Part shown: one piece after another, positions 1 through 7,073 of the stretch
How the letters are laid out: each line of letters starts with the position of its first letter
How positions within the stretch are numbered: position 1 is the stretch's first letter
From: Clostridia bacterium
GTDB lineage: Bacteria > Bacillota_A > Clostridia > Oscillospirales > UBA929
Reading direction: 5' to 3'
Assembly (NCBI GenBank): GCA_026001245.1
Contig: BNZR01000004.1
Span: 1 to 35,834, forward strand
DNA: 35,834 bases
Notes under the pieces: model-generated
Told to the model about the DNA's origin: nothing
Seen by the model: the letters and a program-made list of their open reading frames with translations, nothing else
Database searches by the model: none
Program-made: the position numbers and the translations under genes

Positions 1-1
1 G

Positions 2-106
2 CTGTTGTTCGTGCCGACGTTTATACCGGGCGATATATTAAAGATTATCATCGCGGTACCGCTGGCCTTGGTACTGCGCCGGAGACTAAGTTATGCGCAT
101 ATCTGA
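2..106 (+). CDS. C-terminal fragment of a BioY-like membrane protein (partial)
   Basis: An open frame enters from the left edge and stops with TGA at 104-106, giving about 34 residues. It contains a Phe-Ile-Pro-Gly-Asp-Ile-Leu-Lys stretch, then a hydrophobic segment and an Arg-rich end. The FIPGD-[IL]-[IL]-K pattern followed by a last membrane helix is typical of the end of BioY, the biotin-binding S component of ECF transporters. That family assignment rests on one short motif. The stop lies 14 bases inside metF, so the two genes are probably co-transcribed. The promoter and any riboswitch of this operon lie outside the window. Confidence 0.5.
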   Translation: MLFVPTFIPGDILKIIIAVPLALVLRRRLSYAHI

Positions 107-947
107 CATTCTAAACCGCAAGACCACGCTGTCGTTTGAGATATTCCCGCCCAAAACCCCGCTGGAGCTTGCGACAGTTGCGCGTGTGTCCGACGAGCTG
201 ATGGACTTAAACCCCGACTACATCAGCGTCACCTACGGCGCGGGGGGCGGCGGCAGTCAAAACACCGTGGACGTTGCCGCGCATATCCAAAACCGCGTGG
301 ACGCGCTGGCGCACCTGACCTGCGTCACAGCCGACGAGGCGAAAATCGCAAGCGTGTTGAGTGACCTCAAATCGGCGGGGGTTACGAATATCTTGGCGTT
401 GCGGGGCGACCCGCCCGCCCCGGATATTCCGGCGTATACGCACTATAAACACGCCAGCCAGCTGGTGAGCGTTATCAAACGCCACGGCGATTTTTGCGTG
501 GGCGGCGCGTGCTATCCGGACGGACACCCCGAATGCGGCAACCGCGAGCGCGACATTGAAAACATTCGGTATAAGGTGGACGCGGGCTGTGACTTCTTGG
601 TGTCCCAGCTGTTTTTTGACAACGCGGTTATGTATAACTTTTTGTATCGTTTGGCGGCGCGGCGCGTTGAGGTGCCTGTGGTTGCGGGGATTATGCCCAT
701 AACCAACGCCCGCCAAATCACAAAGATGACAACCATGTGCGGCGCAACGCTGAACGCGAAGCACAAGGCGATTATCGAGCGTTGGGCGGACAAGCCCGCC
801 GCGCTGTATCAGGCGGGGATAGCCTACGCCACGGAGCAGATTGCGGATTTGCTGGCCAACGGCGTTCGCGGCATACATCTGTACACCATGAACAAGCCGA
901 AGATAGCGCGGGATATTTTGGGGAGCGTACATGAGCTGTTCGGCTGA
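93..947 (+). CDS. metF: Methylenetetrahydrofolate reductase
   Basis: This 284-residue protein matches the MetF family in length. It opens with the family's Ser-Phe-Glu-(Ile)-Phe-Pro-Pro-Lys motif near residue 14, followed by the Tyr-Ile-Ser-Val-Thr-Tyr-Gly-Ala-Gly-Gly segment. The Leu-Arg-Gly-Asp-Pro-Pro motif near residue 104 and an FLVSQLFFDN segment also fit. The family is a flavoprotein TIM barrel that reduces 5,10-methylene-THF to 5-methyl-THF, the methyl donor for MetH. The ATG at 93 has a GGAG-type ribosome site about 10 bases upstream and overlaps the preceding gene. The 3' end overlaps the reactivation-domain gene by 17 bases, so the methionine module is translationally coupled. Clostridial acetogens also use MetF in the Wood-Ljungdahl pathway, but nothing else from that pathway is here. 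Confidence 0.95.
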   Translation: MRISDILNRKTTLSFEIFPPKTPLELATVARVSDELMDLNPDYISVTYGAGGGGSQNTVDVAAHIQNRVDALAHLTCVTADEAKIASVLSDLKSAGVTNILALRGDPPAPDIPAYTHYKHASQLVSVIKRHGDFCVGGACYPDGHPECGNRERDIENIRYKVDAGCDFLVSQLFFDNAVMYNFLYRLAARRVEVPVVAGIMPITNARQITKMTTMCGATLNAKHKAIIERWADKPAALYQAGIAYATEQIADLLANGVRGIHLYTMNKPKIARDILGSVHELFG

Positions 948-1440
948 TGCATTACGCTATCTGCGCGTAAAAGGAATCCCCGACGAGCAGACGGTTGCCG
1001 ATATAGACCGCCATTTGGCGTGGATTGAGGCCAATATCGACCCGCGTTGCGTGCTGAAAAAGTTCCCGCGCTCGGTACTGCCGCCAAGTGTCAGCTTGGA
1101 TAAGTATGTCGGGGACGACACATGTATATACTTGCTGGCGGCCACGTTGGGGGCGGCGGCGGACGCAAGATTGCGCACGCTGGAGGCTTGGTCAATGTCC
1201 GACGCGGCGGTGTTTGACGCTTGCGCCTCCGCTTATATCGAGCAGGTTTGCGACAAGGTGTTTGCGGGGGCGCGGTTCGCGCCCGGCTACGGCGATTTGC
1301 CGCTTTCGTGGCAGGCCGAGCTGTGCAAACTGCTGGAAACGCCCAAGCGTATCGGCCTTACCGTGACGGATAGCTTTATATTGTTGCCGATGAAGTCAAT
1401 AACATCAGTAATCGCGCCGCACAGAGGGAGATTTTTATGA
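931..1440 (+). CDS. Stand-alone cobalamin methionine synthase reactivation domain
   Basis: This 169-residue protein resembles the C-terminal activation domain of MetH. The key stretch is Arg-Phe-Ala-Pro-Gly-Tyr-Gly-Asp-Leu-Pro-Leu near residue 112, followed by Arg-Ile-Gly-Leu-Thr-Val-Thr-Asp-Ser and Leu-Leu-Pro-Met-Lys-Ser near the end. In full-length MetH this domain binds S-adenosylmethionine and helps reductively remethylate inactive cob(II)alamin. Here it is a separate gene. It starts inside metF and its TGA overlaps the metH ATG (ATGA at 1437-1440), which suggests coupled translation at matched levels with the MetH core. A role as the missing domain of the adjacent MetH is inferred from this context and from similar split systems in Firmicutes. 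Confidence 0.88.
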   Translation: MSCSADALRYLRVKGIPDEQTVADIDRHLAWIEANIDPRCVLKKFPRSVLPPSVSLDKYVGDDTCIYLLAATLGAAADARLRTLEAWSMSDAAVFDACASAYIEQVCDKVFAGARFAPGYGDLPLSWQAELCKLLETPKRIGLTVTDSFILLPMKSITSVIAPHRGRFL

Positions 1441-3665
1441 GCTTTTTCAACAGACGGTTATATTTTGACGGCGGCATGGGCGATCTGCTGGCGCAGAGCC
1501 TGTACCCGGACGCGCAATCCGCGCATATAGCCTACGCGGCGGCGGGCGCGGATGTTATCACAACGAATACGTTTGCCAACACATCAAATGTCGCCCAAGC
1601 GGTGGAGCTTGCAAAGGCCACGGGCAAGCTTGTGGCGCTGGACATCGGCCCCACGGGGCAATTGCTGGAGCCGATGGGCAATTTAAGCTTCGAGGACGCG
1701 TACAAGCTGTTCGCGGACGTTGTGAAACAGGGCGGCGGCGCGGATTTTATCCTAATCGAAACCATGGCGGACAGCTATGAGCTTAAAGCCGCCGTGCTGG
1801 CGGCTAAAGAAAATTACGATCTGCCGGTTGCGGCCACGGTCACGCTTGACCGAAACGGCAAGCTACTGACGGGCGCGGACATTCGCGGCGTTGCGGCGTT
1901 GCTGGAGGGTCTGCGCGTGGACGCGCTGGGGCTTAACTGCTCGTTCGGGCCGCGCGGCTTGGTCAAATTCGTTAAAGAGGTGATGGAAGTTACCTCCCTG
2001 CCCGTGCTGGTTCAGCCCAACGCGGGTATGCCGGACGCGCAGGGGCGGCATACCGAGTCGCCCGAAGACTTCGCCGCCGCGATGCTTGAAATCGCGGAGC
2101 TGGGCGTGCAGATGCTGGGCGGCTGTTGCGGCACAACGCCGCAGCATATCCGAAAAATGATTGAAAAAACAAAGCATGTGCCGTATACCGCGCCGGCACG
2201 CAAAAGCTTTTCGATAGCGTCCTCGGGTTGCGCCACGGTCGAGATAGGCAAAAGGCCGCTTGTAATCGGCGAGCGGCTTAACCCCACGGGCAAAAAGCTT
2301 CTGAAAGCCGCGATTGTGGACGGGGACGCGGCGTTTATCCAGCGGGAGGCCGTGAATCAAACGGGCGCGGACGTGCTGGACGTGAACACCGGCGTGCCGG
2401 GCATTGACGAGGCCGCCGCGCTGACTATGGCCGTCCGTGCCGTGCAGTCGGTATCTTCGGCGGTGTTGCAGTTGGACAGCGCGGACCCAGTAGCCTTGAA
2501 CGCGGCGTTGCGAATCTACAATGGCAAGGCGATTATCAATTCTGTAAACGGCAAACAAGAGTCTATGAGCGCGGTGTTTCCGCTTGTGCAACGCTACGGC
2601 GGGGTTGTTGTGGTGTTGCCCCTGACTGAAAAGGGGGTACCCGAAACTGCCGACCAGCGCGTGGCAATCGCCGAAGCCATCGCGAAACACGCCGCGACTT
2701 ACGGCATAGACAAGAAGGATCTGCTTATTGACGGGCTGGTGCTTAGCGTAAGCGCGAACCCCCGCGAAGCGAAAATTACGCTTGAAACCGTAGAAAAGTT
2801 GCACAATTTGGGGTATAACACGGTTTTGGGCGTGTCCAATATTAGCTTTGGGTTGCCGAACCGCGATGAGCTTAACGCCGCGTTCCTCACACTGGCCTTG
2901 GGGCGCGGACTAAGCGCGGCGATAGTCAATCCGGGGTCGGCGGCGATACGCCGCGCCTTTGACGCGTCAGACGCGCTGTGGGGGCATGACGCAGGCTTTG
3001 AGCGGTGGATTTCACACTATGCCGAGGTTGAAACAACGCCGAAAACGCGGAGCGCGGACAGTCTGAAAGACCTTATAAAGTCCGGCGTGGCGGCGGATTG
3101 CGGCGCGGCGGCGCGAGAATTGATCGCCAAGGGCAACCAACCCCTTGAAATTATCGACGCGCAGATAATCCCCGCCTTAAACGAGGTCGGCGCGGAATTT
3201 GAAGCCGGGCGCGCCTTTCTGCCCCAGCTGTTGCGCACGGCGGACGCGGCGCAGGCGGCCTTTGACGTTCTGCGGGAGCATATGCCGCCGCAGAGCGCGT
3301 TTAAAGACACGGTGGTTATCGCCACGGTGCGCGGTGACGTGCATGACATCGGCAAAAACATCGCCCGCACGCTTATGCGCAACTACGGCTACAACGTCAT
3401 AGACCTGGGCAAGGACGTGCCGCCGCAGACGGTTGTTAGCGCGGCGCGTGAACACAACGCGGACTACGTGGGGCTTTCCGCGCTGATGACCACCACAGTC
3501 CCGGCAATGGGCGAGACAATCGCCGCGATACGGGCGGCGGGCTTGAACTGCCGCGTATTTGTCAGCGGCGCGGTGATGACGGAGGAATACGCGGAATTAG
3601 TCAAGGCGGACAGATACGTGAAGGACGCGATGGACGCTATGCGCTACATGGAAAGCTACAAATAA
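1437..3665 (+). CDS. metH: Cobalamin-dependent methionine synthase lacking the reactivation domain
   Basis: This 742-residue protein carries three of the four MetH modules. The N-terminal homocysteine-binding barrel (about 1-290) has the zinc cysteines: Cys168 in LNCSFGP and Cys230/Cys231 in GGCCGT. The pterin-binding module (about 290-560) follows. The C-terminal cobalamin module (about 570-742) has the Asp-Val-His-Asp-Ile-Gly motif, with His636 as the expected lower axial cobalt ligand. Full-length MetH is about 1200 residues; the missing SAM-binding reactivation domain is encoded just upstream. The enzyme transfers the methyl group of 5-methyl-THF to homocysteine. The final 10 bases overlap convergently with dpaB on the other strand, leaving no room for a conventional terminator between them. 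Confidence 0.95.
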   Translation: MSFFNRRLYFDGGMGDLLAQSLYPDAQSAHIAYAAAGADVITTNTFANTSNVAQAVELAKATGKLVALDIGPTGQLLEPMGNLSFEDAYKLFADVVKQGGGADFILIETMADSYELKAAVLAAKENYDLPVAATVTLDRNGKLLTGADIRGVAALLEGLRVDALGLNCSFGPRGLVKFVKEVMEVTSLPVLVQPNAGMPDAQGRHTESPEDFAAAMLEIAELGVQMLGGCCGTTPQHIRKMIEKTKHVPYTAPARKSFSIASSGCATVEIGKRPLVIGERLNPTGKKLLKAAIVDGDAAFIQREAVNQTGADVLDVNTGVPGIDEAAALTMAVRAVQSVSSAVLQLDSADPVALNAALRIYNGKAIINSVNGKQESMSAVFPLVQRYGGVVVVLPLTEKGVPETADQRVAIAEAIAKHAATYGIDKKDLLIDGLVLSVSANPREAKITLETVEKLHNLGYNTVLGVSNISFGLPNRDELNAAFLTLALGRGLSAAIVNPGSAAIRRAFDASDALWGHDAGFERWISHYAEVETTPKTRSADSLKDLIKSGVAADCGAAARELIAKGNQPLEIIDAQIIPALNEVGAEFEAGRAFLPQLLRTADAAQAAFDVLREHMPPQSAFKDTVVIATVRGDVHDIGKNIARTLMRNYGYNVIDLGKDVPPQTVVSAAREHNADYVGLSALMTTTVPAMGETIAAIRAAGLNCRVFVSGAVMTEEYAELVKADRYVKDAMDAMRYMESYK

Positions 3666-4228
3666 ATCGGTTGCAGCTGTTCGCCGTTGTGGGCGGCCAC
3701 TACGGCCTCGTAGATCAGCCCGAAGTTGGCCACGCCCGAGCCGGGCTTTTCGGCGGGATTATCCTGCTTAAACGGCACGAAAAACATGTTGCGCCGCGCC
3801 AGCAGTGTTCCGATGTTGTGCGCGGATACCGACAGCGCGTCGTTGGTGGACACCGCGACTACCACGGGGCGGTTGTTGCGCAAATGCGCCTTGGTGCCGA
3901 AGGTGACGGCGGTGTCCGAGATGCCGCAGGCCAGCTTGGCCAGCGTGTTGCCCGTGCAGGGGGCTATCAGCATCACCTCAAGCAGGCGGCGCGGGCCTAT
4001 CGGCTCGACCTCGCCTAGAGTGTGCCACACCACGCGGCCGGTTATATTTTCAATCTCGCGCCGAATATCGGCCGCCGCGCCGAAGCGCGTGTCGGTACCG
4101 TACGCGGCGGCGCTCATGATGGGGTAGACCTCACAGCCCCGTTCTACAAGCCGTCTTATCTGCGGCATAACCTGGGGGAATACGCAAAACGAGCCGCACA
4201 TAGCGACGCCGACACGCAAACCTTTCAT
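3656..4228 (-). CDS. dpaB: Dipicolinate synthase subunit B
   Basis: This 190-residue flavoprotein-fold protein matches DpaB (SpoVFB). Features are an N-terminal Gly-Val-Ala-Met-Cys-Gly-Ser-Phe-Cys segment, a PIMSAAA stretch, the Ile-Ala-Pro-Cys-Thr-Gly-Asn-Thr-Leu-Ala-Lys-Leu motif near residue 90, and a C-terminal Phe-Val-Pro-Phe-(Lys)-Gln-Asp-Asn-Pro segment. DpaA/DpaB make dipicolinic acid from dihydrodipicolinate in the mother cell for the spore core, so the gene implies an endospore former. In most sporeformers dpaA sits directly upstream of dpaB. Here the neighbour upstream is a tRNA pair on the other strand, so dpaB stands alone in this window. A sigma-K-like promoter lies just upstream. 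The ATG at 4228 has a GAGGG-type site about 10 bases away. Confidence 0.92.
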   Translation of the reverse strand: MKGLRVGVAMCGSFCVFPQVMPQIRRLVERGCEVYPIMSAAAYGTDTRFGAAADIRREIENITGRVVWHTLGEVEPIGPRRLLEVMLIAPCTGNTLAKLACGISDTAVTFGTKAHLRNNRPVVVAVSTNDALSVSAHNIGTLLARRNMFFVPFKQDNPAEKPGSGVANFGLIYEAVVAAHNGEQLQPIYL

Positions 4229-4263
4229 AGCTCAAGCCCTCTTCCCGAAAAATCTAGGTGTGG

Positions 4264-4291
4264 TATTGTATGCGCCAAAAAATTTTCGGTT
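4264..4291 (-). promoter_or_regulatory. Putative sigma-K promoter for dpaB
   Basis: On the minus strand an AACC at 4291-4288 is followed, 16 bases after its AC, by CATACAATA at 4272-4264. This fits the sigma-K pattern (mAC, 16-17 bases, CATAnnnTA). In Bacillus subtilis the spoVF (dpaAB) operon is transcribed by sigma-K, which agrees with a late mother-cell role. The start would fall about 28 bases before the dpaB ATG. The -35 element is short, so a chance match is possible. The site is back to back with the tRNA promoter. Confidence 0.5.
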
Positions 4292-4296
4292 AACGC

Positions 4297-4325
4297 TTGA
4301 CAAAGGGCGTTGAATTCGGTATAAT
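4297..4325 (+). promoter_or_regulatory. Consensus housekeeping promoter for the tRNA-Leu pair
   Basis: A perfect TTGACA at 4297-4302 and a perfect TATAAT at 4320-4325 are separated by exactly 17 bases. The first tRNA begins 16 bases after the -10. This is the expected layout for a strong vegetative stable-RNA promoter. Confidence 0.9.
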
Positions 4326-4341
4326 GTTTAAAGGTTGATTG

Positions 4342-4425
4342 GCGAGTGTGCTGGAACTGGTAGACAGGCACGTTTGAGGGGCGTGTGTCAATGGCGTACG
4401 GGTTCAAGTCCCGTCACTCGCACCA
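4342..4425 (+). tRNA. tRNA-Leu (anticodon GAG)
   Basis: The acceptor stem GCGAGTG (4342-4348) pairs with CACTCGC (4415-4421), followed by an A discriminator and an encoded CCA. The anticodon stem CACGT/GCGTG closes a TTGAGGG loop, giving anticodon GAG. The long variable arm is that of a class II tRNA, consistent with leucine. The T arm has the usual GGTTCAAGTCC. It reads CUC/CUU codons. Confidence 0.95.
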
Positions 4426-4447
4426 GTTTTCCCGGAAGTTAATATGT

Positions 4448-4535
4448 GCGCGAGTGGTGGAATTGGCAGACTCGCTAGATTCAGGTTCTAGTGTGCAATA
4501 CGCACGTGCGGGTTCAAGTCCCGCCTCGCGCACCA
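4448..4535 (+). tRNA. tRNA-Leu (anticodon CAG)
   Basis: The acceptor stem GCGCGAG (4448-4454) pairs with CTCGCGC (4525-4531), then A and an encoded CCA. The anticodon stem CTAGA/TCTAG closes the loop TTCAGGT, giving anticodon CAG. A long variable arm marks a class II tRNA. It follows the GAG tRNA by 22 bases, so both are probably processed from one transcript. It reads CUG, which is very frequent in the neighbouring GC-rich genes. Confidence 0.95.
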
Positions 4536-4542
4536 ATGAAAA

Positions 4543-4574
4543 GGGCTGATTTCGGTGGAAATCGGCTCTTTTTT
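4543..4574. terminator. Bidirectional intrinsic terminator between tRNAs and fic
   Basis: GGGCTGATTTC and GAAATCGGCTC form an 11-pair stem with two G-T wobbles and a GGTG loop, followed by TTTTTT on the plus strand. Read on the minus strand the stem is followed by CTTTT. It therefore can end both the tRNA transcript and the convergent fic transcript, whose stop codon lies in the T run. Confidence 0.85.
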
Positions 4575-5619
4575 ATGTTTTGCCGTATGCCGTTGACCGA
4601 CCCGCGCTAATTTTCACAAGATAGCCCGCCTTTACAAGCTCGCTCAAAGTGCGTTCAACCGTCACCTTGCTGATGTCAGGAACTGCTTGTAGAATCTCCG
4701 CTTTCGTGATCTTGCCGATTTTGCGGTCAATAACAGCTTTGATACGATCCGGTTTGGAGAGACCTTTTTGGCTTAAATATTCCACTCTGTCCTCAAAGTC
4801 GCCGTAGGCCTTTTGCAAAATACCGAGATAATAGCGAATAAACGGCAGATAGTCATTTCGGTTGTCGTGCCAGCCCGCAGAGCCGTTCTGCAACACCTCG
4901 TAATAGGTATCCTTGCTGTTTTCGATCAGCTTTTCTAAACTAATATATTTGCCTACAATGTATCCGGCGCGATAGAGTAGTAACAGTGTCAAGAGTCGGC
5001 TCATACGTCCGTTGCCGTCGTTGAACGGATGAATACAAAGAAAATCAAGCACGAACATCGGGATTAGCAATAGCGTGTCGTGTTCATCTTTTTCCAAGCT
5101 CTTAACGAACGCCGCGCACAGTCTGTCCATCGCGTCTGCGGTTAGATAGGCGGGAACAGGTTGAAAACGGACTGACTGATTGCCCTCCGAGTCGGTTTCG
5201 GCTATATAATTATCCGAGTTTTTGTATGAACCGCCGATAGAGCTTCGTGCGAACGAGTAAAGCTGTTTGTGCAGTTGCAGAATAATGTTCGGGCGCGGAT
5301 AGATATAGTCGTAACTCGCGTGAATCGTTGCGAGAACGTCGCGGTAGCCCGCGATTTCCTGTTCGGTTCGGTTGCGCGGCGCGGACTGGTCGAGCACCAG
5401 TTCCTGTAAACGCTTGTCGGTAGTGTTTATGCCCTCGATACGGTTCGACGCGCCTGTACTTTGGATTTTTGCAATCTCCATAAGCGTGGTCAGAGCGTCG
5501 GCGTGAGCTTCCACAAACAGCTCTTGTTTACCCTTGTGTTCGTGAATGCTGGTAAGCATTGCAACAATATCCGGCGTAAGCAGGGCTTTCGGAGCGTTTG
5601 TATAGTCAAAAATTTTCAT
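4573..5619 (-). CDS. Fic-family protein with N-terminal inhibitory helix and C-terminal winged helix
   Basis: This 348-residue protein has the Fic core motif His-Pro-Phe-Asn-Asp-Gly-Asn-Gly-Arg (catalytic His197), the hallmark of enzymes that transfer AMP or another nucleotide from NTPs onto protein hydroxyls. An inhibitory motif of the Ser-x-x-x-Glu-Gly type (Ser58 to Gly63) precedes it, placing it in the class II group where the helix is in the same chain. The last ~60 residues (KITKAEILQAV, then a recognition-helix-like stretch ending TLSELVKAGYL) look like a winged helix-turn-helix. This architecture is common in bacteria and generally has unknown targets. The start has a GGGAGAAAG ribosome site. 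A perfect 13-base inverted repeat covers the promoter, which suggests the protein could regulate itself; that is inference. Confidence 0.9.
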   Translation of the reverse strand: MKIFDYTNAPKALLTPDIVAMLTSIHEHKGKQELFVEAHADALTTLMEIAKIQSTGASNRIEGINTTDKRLQELVLDQSAPRNRTEQEIAGYRDVLATIHASYDYIYPRPNIILQLHKQLYSFARSSIGGSYKNSDNYIAETDSEGNQSVRFQPVPAYLTADAMDRLCAAFVKSLEKDEHDTLLLIPMFVLDFLCIHPFNDGNGRMSRLLTLLLLYRAGYIVGKYISLEKLIENSKDTYYEVLQNGSAGWHDNRNDYLPFIRYYLGILQKAYGDFEDRVEYLSQKGLSKPDRIKAVIDRKIGKITKAEILQAVPDISKVTVERTLSELVKAGYLVKISAGRSTAYGKT

Positions 5620-5642
5620 GTGCTTTCTCCCTCATGAAATGA

Positions 5643-5682
5643 TTTTCTCCATCATTATAACATAAAATGATGGAGAAAACAA
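5643..5682 (-). promoter_or_regulatory. fic promoter overlapped by a perfect 13-bp inverted repeat (operator-like)
   Basis: TTTTCTCCATCAT at 5643-5655 is mirrored exactly by ATGATGGAGAAAA at 5667-5679 with an 11-base spacer. On the minus strand TATAAT lies at 5659-5654 and a TTGTTT -35 at 5682-5677, spaced 17 bases. The inverted repeat thus overlaps both promoter elements, as expected for a repressor operator. A third, imperfect half-site (CTTTCTCCCTCAT, 5623-5635) lies exactly 20 bases from the first in the same orientation, but it also contains the ribosome-binding site. Confidence 0.65.
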
Positions 5683-5700
5683 GACGTATAGATTTTTATA

Positions 5701-6927
5701 TTAACCATTGGCCGCCCTTGCCTCCCCAACCAAATACCGATTACACCCCGCGCCCCCATCGGCCTTAAACAACTCAAACCCCAGCAAAATCAAGCCCGCA
5801 AGCACCGGCAACGCGGCCAATTGCAACGGCATGATATTCACCCCAAGCATGTAGCGCAAATAGGTCGTCAATATCGCGGGGAACGTCAGCGCGGCGGCGA
5901 TTATCAGGCGCGGGCGGCGCACCGTCGCGCACAGCAACAGCAACAGCATCTCCCCAGCGAACGCGTACCGCTCGTGCATGCGCGGCATGAAAAACACGCA
6001 CAGCAACACCGTGAATGCCGCCATCATGAACAGGCCGTCCCGCGTTAACCGCAACTTTTTGTTTAGCATGTACACCAATATCGACCCCAAAAGCAAAAGC
6101 GTAGTAAACGCGCCCGCCGCGGTCAGATCCAGCTTGGCCACCCGCAGGGGGTCTTGGTAGTCCAAATGCAACAGGGCGTAGATGTTGGGGTAGTTGAAGA
6201 CCATCGCGGAGTATGATGCCAAATGGTCGCCGTACGCCTGCAACGACCACAGCGGACTGCCGCCCCATATCGGCATTAGCAACCCCGTGCCGAAAAACAC
6301 GCCGAGTGGTATCAAAAAATACCACAGACTGAATTTTTTCTCTGTGAAATAATATATAACAAAAACCGGAATTAAAAACCACGCCTGTAGCTTGAAACAC
6401 ATGTTCAGCCCCAAAAACACGAACGCGGGGATATACCTGCCGCGAGCCAGCATGTACATGGCCAGCACCGAGAAAAAGGTGTACATAATGTCGCACTGCG
6501 CCCACGCCGCGCTGTTGATGATGGCGAGCGGGTTCAAAATCCCGACGGTGAACGCCAGCAGGGCGACGAATTTTTGCTTGCCGAACAGATTGTAGGCGGC
6601 AAGAGCCATAGCGGCGGCGCAACCGTAGTCAAAGACCACGGACATAAGCTTGATACAGGTCAGCGTTGAGAACGGCAACTGGTGGAACAGCCACAGCATG
6701 ATCGCGTACAGCGCGTCGTAGTTATAGCTGGTGTTGGCCAGCATGTTGCGAATGCCGCCGTTATCCAGCGCGTCGGCCCAGGGGATAAGGGCGTAAAGCG
6801 AGTCGCCGGTGAGGACGTGCCGCGGCAGAATTCGCAGTATGACAGACAGCAACAGCACCACTATAAGGCTGATCCAAAACAGGTTTTTGTTTATCCAATC
6901 AATAGCGCGCAACTCGGATTTTGGCAT
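5701..6927 (-). CDS. Multi-span membrane mannosyltransferase-like protein
   Basis: From the chosen ATG at 6927 this is 408 residues with roughly ten hydrophobic segments. After the first helix comes a Gly-Asp-Ser-Leu-Tyr-Ala-Leu-Ile-Pro-Trp loop, resembling the acidic first extracellular loop of GT-C fold lipid-linked sugar transferases. The overall pattern (including a Tyr-Asn-Tyr-Asp-Ala segment and MPRMHERYAF near residue 320) resembles Gpi18-like mannosyltransferases of bacteria. These use polyprenyl-phosphate sugars outside the membrane; the acceptor here is unknown. The frame is open for 24 more codons upstream, but AGGAGGG ten bases before 6927 favours that start. Its promoter is part of a repeat also found near 35.7 kb. 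Confidence 0.7.
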   Translation of the reverse strand: MPKSELRAIDWINKNLFWISLIVVLLLSVILRILPRHVLTGDSLYALIPWADALDNGGIRNMLANTSYNYDALYAIMLWLFHQLPFSTLTCIKLMSVVFDYGCAAAMALAAYNLFGKQKFVALLAFTVGILNPLAIINSAAWAQCDIMYTFFSVLAMYMLARGRYIPAFVFLGLNMCFKLQAWFLIPVFVIYYFTEKKFSLWYFLIPLGVFFGTGLLMPIWGGSPLWSLQAYGDHLASYSAMVFNYPNIYALLHLDYQDPLRVAKLDLTAAGAFTTLLLLGSILVYMLNKKLRLTRDGLFMMAAFTVLLCVFFMPRMHERYAFAGEMLLLLLCATVRRPRLIIAAALTFPAILTTYLRYMLGVNIMPLQLAALPVLAGLILLGFELFKADGGAGCNRYLVGEARAANG

Positions 6928-6969
6928 GGTGTGTGACCCTCCTGTGATTTGTGGCGGATTTAGAGTTTC

Positions 6970-7031
6970 CATTCTATCACCAACCCTCAATTTTGTCAAT
7001 CCCGATTATTTTTTCACCAACCCCTTGACAA
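6970..7031. repeat. 62-bp intergenic repeat with divergent promoter elements, copy 1
   Basis: Read on the minus strand, this segment starts TTGTCAAGGGG, has a variable ~21-base middle, and ends with a 30-base block running from TTGACAAAATTGAGGG to TAGAATG. The same order occurs on the plus strand at 35652-35714: the first 11 bases and the last 30 are identical, and the middle is diverged and one base longer. Each copy holds two -35 boxes pointing outward in opposite directions. Here one serves the glycosyltransferase gene and the other serves potA. Confidence 0.8.
6971..6999 (-). promoter_or_regulatory. Promoter of the membrane glycosyltransferase gene
   Basis: On the minus strand TTGACA (6999-6994), a 17-base spacer and TAGAAT (6976-6971) form a near-consensus vegetative promoter with a TGA before the -10. 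The initiation region is about 40 bases before the chosen ATG at 6927. The whole 29-base promoter, spacer included, is repeated at 35685-35713. Confidence 0.8.
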
Positions 7032-7053
7032 ACCCCCAATAACAATTTATAAT
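7025..7053 (+). promoter_or_regulatory. Promoter of the pot operon
   Basis: TTGACA at 7025-7030, a 17-base spacer, and TATAAT at 7048-7053 are a perfect vegetative promoter. The -35 lies in the repeat shared with 35.7 kb. The leader to the potA start is about 65 bases and carries five heptanucleotide repeats. Confidence 0.88.
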
Positions 7054-7073
7054 GCAGAATTGCAGACTATATT

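Noticed and set aside
1863..2804. A 313-codon minus-strand frame opposite metH
   Set aside because: MetH is unambiguous on the other strand, and the antisense product shows no recognisable domain.
4225..4407. A 60-codon minus-strand frame over the tRNA promoter
   Set aside because: It overlaps the tRNA-Leu gene and two promoters and carries no protein motif.
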